DNA from: an uncultured Prevotella sp. | GTDB lineage: Bacteria > Bacteroidota > Bacteroidia > Bacteroidales > Bacteroidaceae | Reading direction: 5' to 3' | DNA length: 16,725 bases | Assembly (NCBI GenBank): GCA_900546575.1 | Contig: URDM01000063.1 | Coordinates: 1-16,725 of the forward strand | Shown here: piece after piece, positions 12,870 through 16,725 of the stretch | How positions within the stretch are numbered: the stretch's first letter is position 1 | How the letters are laid out: each line of letters begins with the position of its first letter | Position numbers and translations under genes: made by a program | Notes under the pieces: generated by a model | What the model saw: only the letters and a program-made list of their open reading frames with translations | What the model was told of the DNA's origin: nothing | Databases searched by the model: none

Positions 12870-13703
12870 ATGTCAAAAATAGATTTGATATCCAATGAAT
12901 GGACTGACCTTGTATTCGAGGGCAGAAACCAGTCATATGGAGCCTATAAGTTGCGCAAGGGCACTGCCAAGCGTAATGTTTGGGCGTTAATCATCGTAGG
13001 CCTTGCTGCAGCACTCCTCTATCTCGGACTCCAACTTCAGAAAATGGCAGAAGCAAACAAGAAGGTCGAGAACACTCAGGCCGTTGAGCTTGCCAAGCTG
13101 AACACAGAGAAGAAGGAAGCCAAGGTTGAGAAGAAGGAAATCATCAAGCAAGAGCCTGAAAAGGTTGTTGAGCAGGTTAAGTCTTCAGTTAAGTTCACCG
13201 CTCCTATCATCAAGAAGGATAGCGAGGTGAAGGAAGAGGACGAGATCAAGCTCGATGAGGTACAGAAGAGCGACAAGGCTGTCGGCGCCTTCACTGTTGA
13301 GGGTAACGACGAGGTAGGTGGCGCTGTGCTCAAGGCTAAGGAAGATATCGCTGCTCCGGAGCCTCCGAAGCACGTGGTTGAGGAGACTAAGATCTTCACC
13401 GTAGTAGAGCAGATGCCTATGTACCCCGGCGGCTACGCAGCTCTTATGGGTTACCTCCGCGACAACATCAAGTACCCGACTGTTGCTGCTGAGAACGGCG
13501 TGCAGGGTCGTGTCGTTGTGGGCTTCGTCGTAGAGCGTGACGGTTCTATCACTGACGTAAATATCCTCCGTGGCGTTGACCCGTCACTTGACCGTGAGGC
13601 TATGCGCGTGGTGAAGAGCATGCCGAGATGGAATCCTGGTAAGCAGAACGGTTCTGCCGTTCGCGTTAAGTATCAGGTCCCTGTATCGTTCCGTCTGCAG
13701 TAA
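12870..13703 (+). CDS. tonB: Energy transducer TonB with N-terminal cytoplasmic EGRNxxYGAYxLR motif
   Basis: This 277-residue inner-membrane-anchored protein transmits ExbB/ExbD energy to TonB-dependent outer-membrane receptors. Residues 1-35 are cytoplasmic and contain FEGRNQSYGAYKLRKG, a stretch I recall from Bacteroidetes TonB proteins but not from E. coli TonB. A single membrane helix is at about 36-54. The periplasmic linker (58-172) is rich in Lys, Glu and Val, not the Pro-rich spacer of enterobacteria. The C-terminal TonB domain (about 180-277) shows MYPGGYAALMGYLRDNIKYP, GVQGRVVVGFVVERDGS, RGVDPSLDREAMRVV and PGKQNGSAVRVKYQVPVSF, all typical of the family. It follows exbD2 by 30 nt and is separated from the next gene by a strong hairpin. 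Confidence 0.94.
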   Translation: MSKIDLISNEWTDLVFEGRNQSYGAYKLRKGTAKRNVWALIIVGLAAALLYLGLQLQKMAEANKKVENTQAVELAKLNTEKKEAKVEKKEIIKQEPEKVVEQVKSSVKFTAPIIKKDSEVKEEDEIKLDEVQKSDKAVGAFTVEGNDEVGGAVLKAKEDIAAPEPPKHVVEETKIFTVVEQMPMYPGGYAALMGYLRDNIKYPTVAAENGVQGRVVVGFVVERDGSITDVNILRGVDPSLDREAMRVVKSMPRWNPGKQNGSAVRVKYQVPVSFRLQ

Positions 13704-13790
13704 TGCAGCCTGAAACATCAAGGCTTACAACCACAATTTGAAATGAACACTACAAAATCTTACCGAAACATGTAGGATTGGAATGCGAAT

Positions 13791-13841
13791 AGCCACCCTT
13801 GTGGCTTCCACGGCTTTGCTGAGGAAGCCGCAAGGGTGGCT
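13791..13841 (+). terminator. Very stable hairpin between tonB and the PstS-like gene (attenuator or partial terminator)
   Basis: A 19-bp stem (13791-13809 with 13823-13841, one G-U pair) continues past an A-A mismatch through four more pairs to a 3-nt TTT loop. The arm starts AGCCACCCTTGTGGCTTCC. It lies about 88 nt after tonB and 120 nt before the next ATG. What follows is CGATTTAAACC, not a U-tract, so complete termination is doubtful. An RNA processing or 3'-end-protecting role that lowers downstream expression is a reasonable inference. Confidence 0.7.
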
Positions 13842-13960
13842 CGATTTAAACCAAAAACAACAAACACCCTGAGATAAACAGTAAAACGCCGATGCGATTA
13901 GAGAAGTAAAGAATATCACCAAGAGATTAGAAAAGCAACTCATTAATCGGCACAAACAAC

Positions 13961-14932
13961 ATGGATATGAAAAGAATAGCAAATACTATATATATAATGA
14001 CAGTCGCTATCATGGTTGTACTCATGGCGGCATGCACACAGAAGAAGCCAAACAAGGACGGACGTACAGACACAACAACGTCCGGCAAGATAACATTCGC
14101 TTGCGACGAAAGCTTCAGCCCAATCATCGAAGAGCAGAAAGAAGTGTACGAGGCATTATATCCTAACACCAAATTAGTGCCCGACTACATCCCCGAAGTG
14201 GACGGCGTAAACCTCTTGCTCAAGAACAAGGTATGGCTGACCATCGCAGCACGCAACTTCACTGAGAAGGAGAAAGCCTATCTGAAAGGCCTCAACCAGA
14301 TACCTGAGGCTGTGCCTCTCGCATACGATGGCATGGCGCTGATATGCAATAACCACAACCTCGACTCATGCATTACCGTCAAGGACGTTAAGCGCATCCT
14401 CACAGGACAGGTAACAAACTGGAACCAGGTGAACAAAGGTTCGAAGCTGGGCGAAATCTGGGTGTGCTTCGATAACAAGCGTTCAAGCGCTGTCAGCTAT
14501 TGCGTAGACTCAATCCTCGGTGGCAAGACCATCGACAATCCTAATATCTTCGCAGCCAAGAATTCAAAAGACGTTATTGACTACGTGGCACGTACTCCGA
14601 ACGCCATCGGCATCATCGGATCGAACTGGCTGAACGACAAGCGCGACACCACCAACACTACATGGAATAAAGCCATAACCGTAATGTCGGTTTCGAAGCT
14701 TGCCGTAGCCACACCAATGAACTCATGGAAGCCTTATCAGGCATGGCTCCTCAACGGACGCTATCCGTTCGTGCGCACCATCTACGCCCTGCTCAATGAC
14801 GGCAGAAGAGGACTTCCCTGGGGATTCGCCCACTTCATAGAATCGCCACGCGGTCAGCTCATCATCTTCAAGTCTGGTCTGCTGCCTACAAGAGGAGAGA
14901 TAACCATCAGGGACGTGAACGTCAGCAATTAA
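13961..14932 (+). CDS. PstS-like periplasmic substrate-binding lipoprotein of the Ton operon
   Basis: This 323-residue protein has a lipoprotein signal (basic MDMKR, hydrophobic stretch, lipobox LMAAC with Cys25). It is therefore exported and lipid-anchored on the periplasmic side of a membrane. The mature protein resembles the phosphate-binding PstS fold: an early strand and loop ITFACDESFSPII, VTNWNQVN near 151-158, AIGIIG at 215-220, and a C-terminal GFAHFIESPRGQLIIFKSGLLP at about 288-309. The usual phosphate-loop RxxGSGT is not present; the corresponding place reads DNKRSSAVSYCVD (171-183), so phosphate binding is uncertain. There are no pstCAB genes nearby. Genes of this type recur beside tonB in Bacteroidetes as I recall, so a role linked to Ton function is inferred. 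An alternative start is the ATG at 13967, two codons in. Confidence 0.85.
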   Translation: MDMKRIANTIYIMTVAIMVVLMAACTQKKPNKDGRTDTTTSGKITFACDESFSPIIEEQKEVYEALYPNTKLVPDYIPEVDGVNLLLKNKVWLTIAARNFTEKEKAYLKGLNQIPEAVPLAYDGMALICNNHNLDSCITVKDVKRILTGQVTNWNQVNKGSKLGEIWVCFDNKRSSAVSYCVDSILGGKTIDNPNIFAAKNSKDVIDYVARTPNAIGIIGSNWLNDKRDTTNTTWNKAITVMSVSKLAVATPMNSWKPYQAWLLNGRYPFVRTIYALLNDGRRGLPWGFAHFIESPRGQLIIFKSGLLPTRGEITIRDVNVSN

Positions 14933-15111
14933 GCAAAAAGGTGCTGACAGAAGTTAAACAAAGGTAAAATCCTACATATACACAATAGTTTCGCGCAATC
15001 AGCGTTTAAACTATAATACATTCCTTGCGTCAATGCACAAAAGGAAAGAAGCGGCAATACAAGAGAACAGCAAAACTAAATGTAGAACATTCTTAAAAAG
15101 AAAAAGGAATT

Positions 15112-16533
15112 ATGAAAACAATACAATATCTCGTAGCAGGAGCCATGATGCTCAGCATCTCAGCTCCGTCAATGGCACAGGACGTTAAGTCACAGGTAAC
15201 AGCCATCACAAAAGTAGTAGTAGACGCCAAGGGTGACGTCAACGCCACAAAGGCTCAGGTGAAGGACTTCATGAAGGCCAACAAGAAGAACGCAGAAGCT
15301 CTTGCAGGCCTCGGACGCGCTTTCCTCACAGCCAAGAATTATGAGCAGGCTAAGGTTTACGCCGACATGGCTATGAAGTTCGGCAAGAACGACGCAGCTG
15401 GCTATATCCTCCGCGGCGACATTGCCTCAGCAGAGGACAACGGTGGTGAAGCAGCATCTTACTATGAGATGGCTACACAGCAGGCTCCGCAGGAACCCTC
15501 TGCATACGTAAAGTACGCCCGTGTTTACCAGAAGGTAGACCCGCAGGGTGCAGTAGCTATGCTTGAGAAGCTCCGCTCTGTTAAGCCTGACTATCCTGTT
15601 GATGCAGCTGCTGGTTATATGTACTCTTCAAACAACCAGTTGAAGTCGGCAATGAACTATTACAACAAGGTGCAGGATCCTTCTACTCTTGAGGACTACA
15701 TCCTCTTCGACTATGCTTCTACAGCATACGTACTCGACGAGTTCGAGAAGGCTCAGAACCTCGCAGACGCAGGTATCCACAAGTATCCGCAGTACAGCTC
15801 ATTCAACCGTATCGGTCTCTTCGCAGCAGACAAGCAGAAGAAGTATGCAGAGGCAGTGACATACGGCAAGAATCTCTTCGCCGCTACTGACACCATCAAG
15901 TACACCTCTGCAGACTACAGCTACTATGCTGACGCTCTCATCAACACTGGTGACACACAGGCAGCTGTCGACGCTTACAAGAAGATTTCAGAGGTTGACC
16001 CTGAGAACAAGGAAGTGAACAAGCTCATCGCAATGGCTTACTCAAAGAGCAAGCAGTTCAATGAGGCTGTAGCCGCTTACAACAAGTATCTTGAGGTTAT
16101 GGGTGACGAAATCACATACAAGGACTACGACAGCTTCGCAGACATCTATTTGGAGCAGGCTGAAGCAGCTACAACAGACGCAGCCAAGGACGCTGCTTAC
16201 AAGAACGCTGCCGACATGTACGGCAAAATTGCAGAGAAGTTTGACTATGCTGCCATCTACGCTGTCAACAAGCAGGCTACTGTTTATCACCTCATCAACC
16301 CGGACGTAAAGGCAGGTCTCGCTCTCCCCTACTACAAGAAGCTCGCCGAGCTGGTAGAGGCAAAGGCAGACAAGACTGATTCTGACGTTAACAAGCTCGC
16401 CACAGCTTACACTTACCTCGCCGTTCACTATATCCAGAACGACAAGAAGACAGAGGCTAAGCACTGGGCTGCCAAGCTGCTTGAGATTCGTCCTGACGAT
16501 CCCAACGCAACACAGATCATGAACATCAAGTAA
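15112..16533 (+). CDS. Secreted TPR-repeat protein of the Ton operon
   Basis: This 473-residue protein has a signal peptide for general secretion (MKTIQYLVAGAMMLSI, cleavage expected after SMA at residue 22), so it is periplasmic or envelope-located. From about residue 55 it consists of helix-turn-helix tetratricopeptide repeats throughout, for example AEALAGLGRAFLTAKNYEQA (61-80), YSYYADALINTGDTQAAVDA and NKLIAMAYSKSKQFNEAV. TPR arrays normally bind other proteins, so it probably acts as a scaffold in the envelope. No catalytic motif is visible. The start has a fair SD (AAAAAGGAATT before ATG). It is the last gene of the operon, 179 nt after the PstS-like gene, and is followed by a terminator. 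Its codon use (CTC, GAC, AAG, TAC rich) suggests high expression. Confidence 0.9.
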   Translation: MKTIQYLVAGAMMLSISAPSMAQDVKSQVTAITKVVVDAKGDVNATKAQVKDFMKANKKNAEALAGLGRAFLTAKNYEQAKVYADMAMKFGKNDAAGYILRGDIASAEDNGGEAASYYEMATQQAPQEPSAYVKYARVYQKVDPQGAVAMLEKLRSVKPDYPVDAAAGYMYSSNNQLKSAMNYYNKVQDPSTLEDYILFDYASTAYVLDEFEKAQNLADAGIHKYPQYSSFNRIGLFAADKQKKYAEAVTYGKNLFAATDTIKYTSADYSYYADALINTGDTQAAVDAYKKISEVDPENKEVNKLIAMAYSKSKQFNEAVAAYNKYLEVMGDEITYKDYDSFADIYLEQAEAATTDAAKDAAYKNAADMYGKIAEKFDYAAIYAVNKQATVYHLINPDVKAGLALPYYKKLAELVEAKADKTDSDVNKLATAYTYLAVHYIQNDKKTEAKHWAAKLLEIRPDDPNATQIMNIK

Positions 16534-16600
16534 GGTGTCGTTAGGGTTCTCAGACAGAACTGCAATGTTCAGACAGAACACTTATCATTACTAAAATAAC

Positions 16601-16651
16601 AAGAGATTGCTCAGTTGAGGATAAAACGTCCTCACTGAGCAATCTCTTTTT
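16601..16651 (+). terminator. Rho-independent terminator of the Ton operon
   Basis: A long stem (16601-16621 with 16629-16648, one bulged T) carries AGAGATTGCTCAGT in its 5' arm, closes a 7-nt loop and runs into TTTTT. It lies about 68 nt after the TPR stop. Confidence 0.9.
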
Positions 16652-16709
16652 CCTGACTTCGTCACTCAAAAAACACGTATTTTATAACTGATTGATAGAC
16701 AATATTTTG

Positions 16710-16717
16710 TATCTTTG
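16710..16717 (+). promoter_or_regulatory. Promoter -7 box of the next gene (off the right edge)
   Basis: TATCTTTG is a full TAnnTTTG match. No convincing TTTG is found 19-21 nt upstream. The predicted start near 16724 indicates a plus-strand gene beyond the window. Confidence 0.55.
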
Positions 16718-16725
16718 CGTCACCT

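Overview
The window looks like a chromosomal segment of a Bacteroidota (Bacteroidales) bacterium, most likely Prevotella or a close relative. Three things support this. Several intergenic regions carry the Bacteroidetes -7 promoter box TAnnTTTG, some with a TTTG or TTCG element 19-21 bp upstream. Shine-Dalgarno sequences are mostly absent. The gene content is typical of the group: an RluB-type synthase with a low-complexity N-terminus, a long LptF/LptG permease followed by ribBA, and a Ton operon that also encodes two ExbD proteins, a PstS-like lipoprotein and a TPR protein. The genus is an inference from sequence character; no search was run.

Left part, minus strand (1-4976). In transcription order this holds an elongator-type tRNA-Met(CAU) with its own promoter and terminator, then purB (AMP/IMP synthesis), an rluB-like 23S rRNA pseudouridine synthase with a Gln/Gly/Arg/Tyr-rich tail, asnS (asparaginyl-tRNA synthetase), and the 5' part of metF, which is cut by the window edge. 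purB, rluB and asnS are probably co-transcribed. asnS ends in a strong terminator whose U-tract overlaps the metF promoter.

Right part, plus strand (5068-16651). A small START-like domain protein is divergent from the tRNA. Next come lptF/lptG (LPS-transport permease) and ribBA (riboflavin synthesis), then a 426-base intergenic stretch with two hairpins, then a class I aspartate-type aminotransferase.

Ton operon (10562-16651). A promoter drives exbB, exbD1, exbD2, tonB, a PstS-like lipoprotein gene and a TPR gene, closed by a strong terminator. ExbB/ExbD form the inner-membrane proton channel that energises TonB, which powers TonB-dependent (including SusC-type) outer-membrane transporters. 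The roles of the last two proteins in Ton function are not established. A very stable hairpin without a U-tract separates tonB from the PstS-like gene and may set their relative expression. The right edge carries the promoter of the next gene.

Most of the window is housekeeping. I see no mobile element, CRISPR array, phage or defence system. The least explained parts are the composition of the Ton operon, the non-coding hairpins (5599-5656, 9063-9163, 13791-13841) and the low-complexity tail on the pseudouridine synthase.
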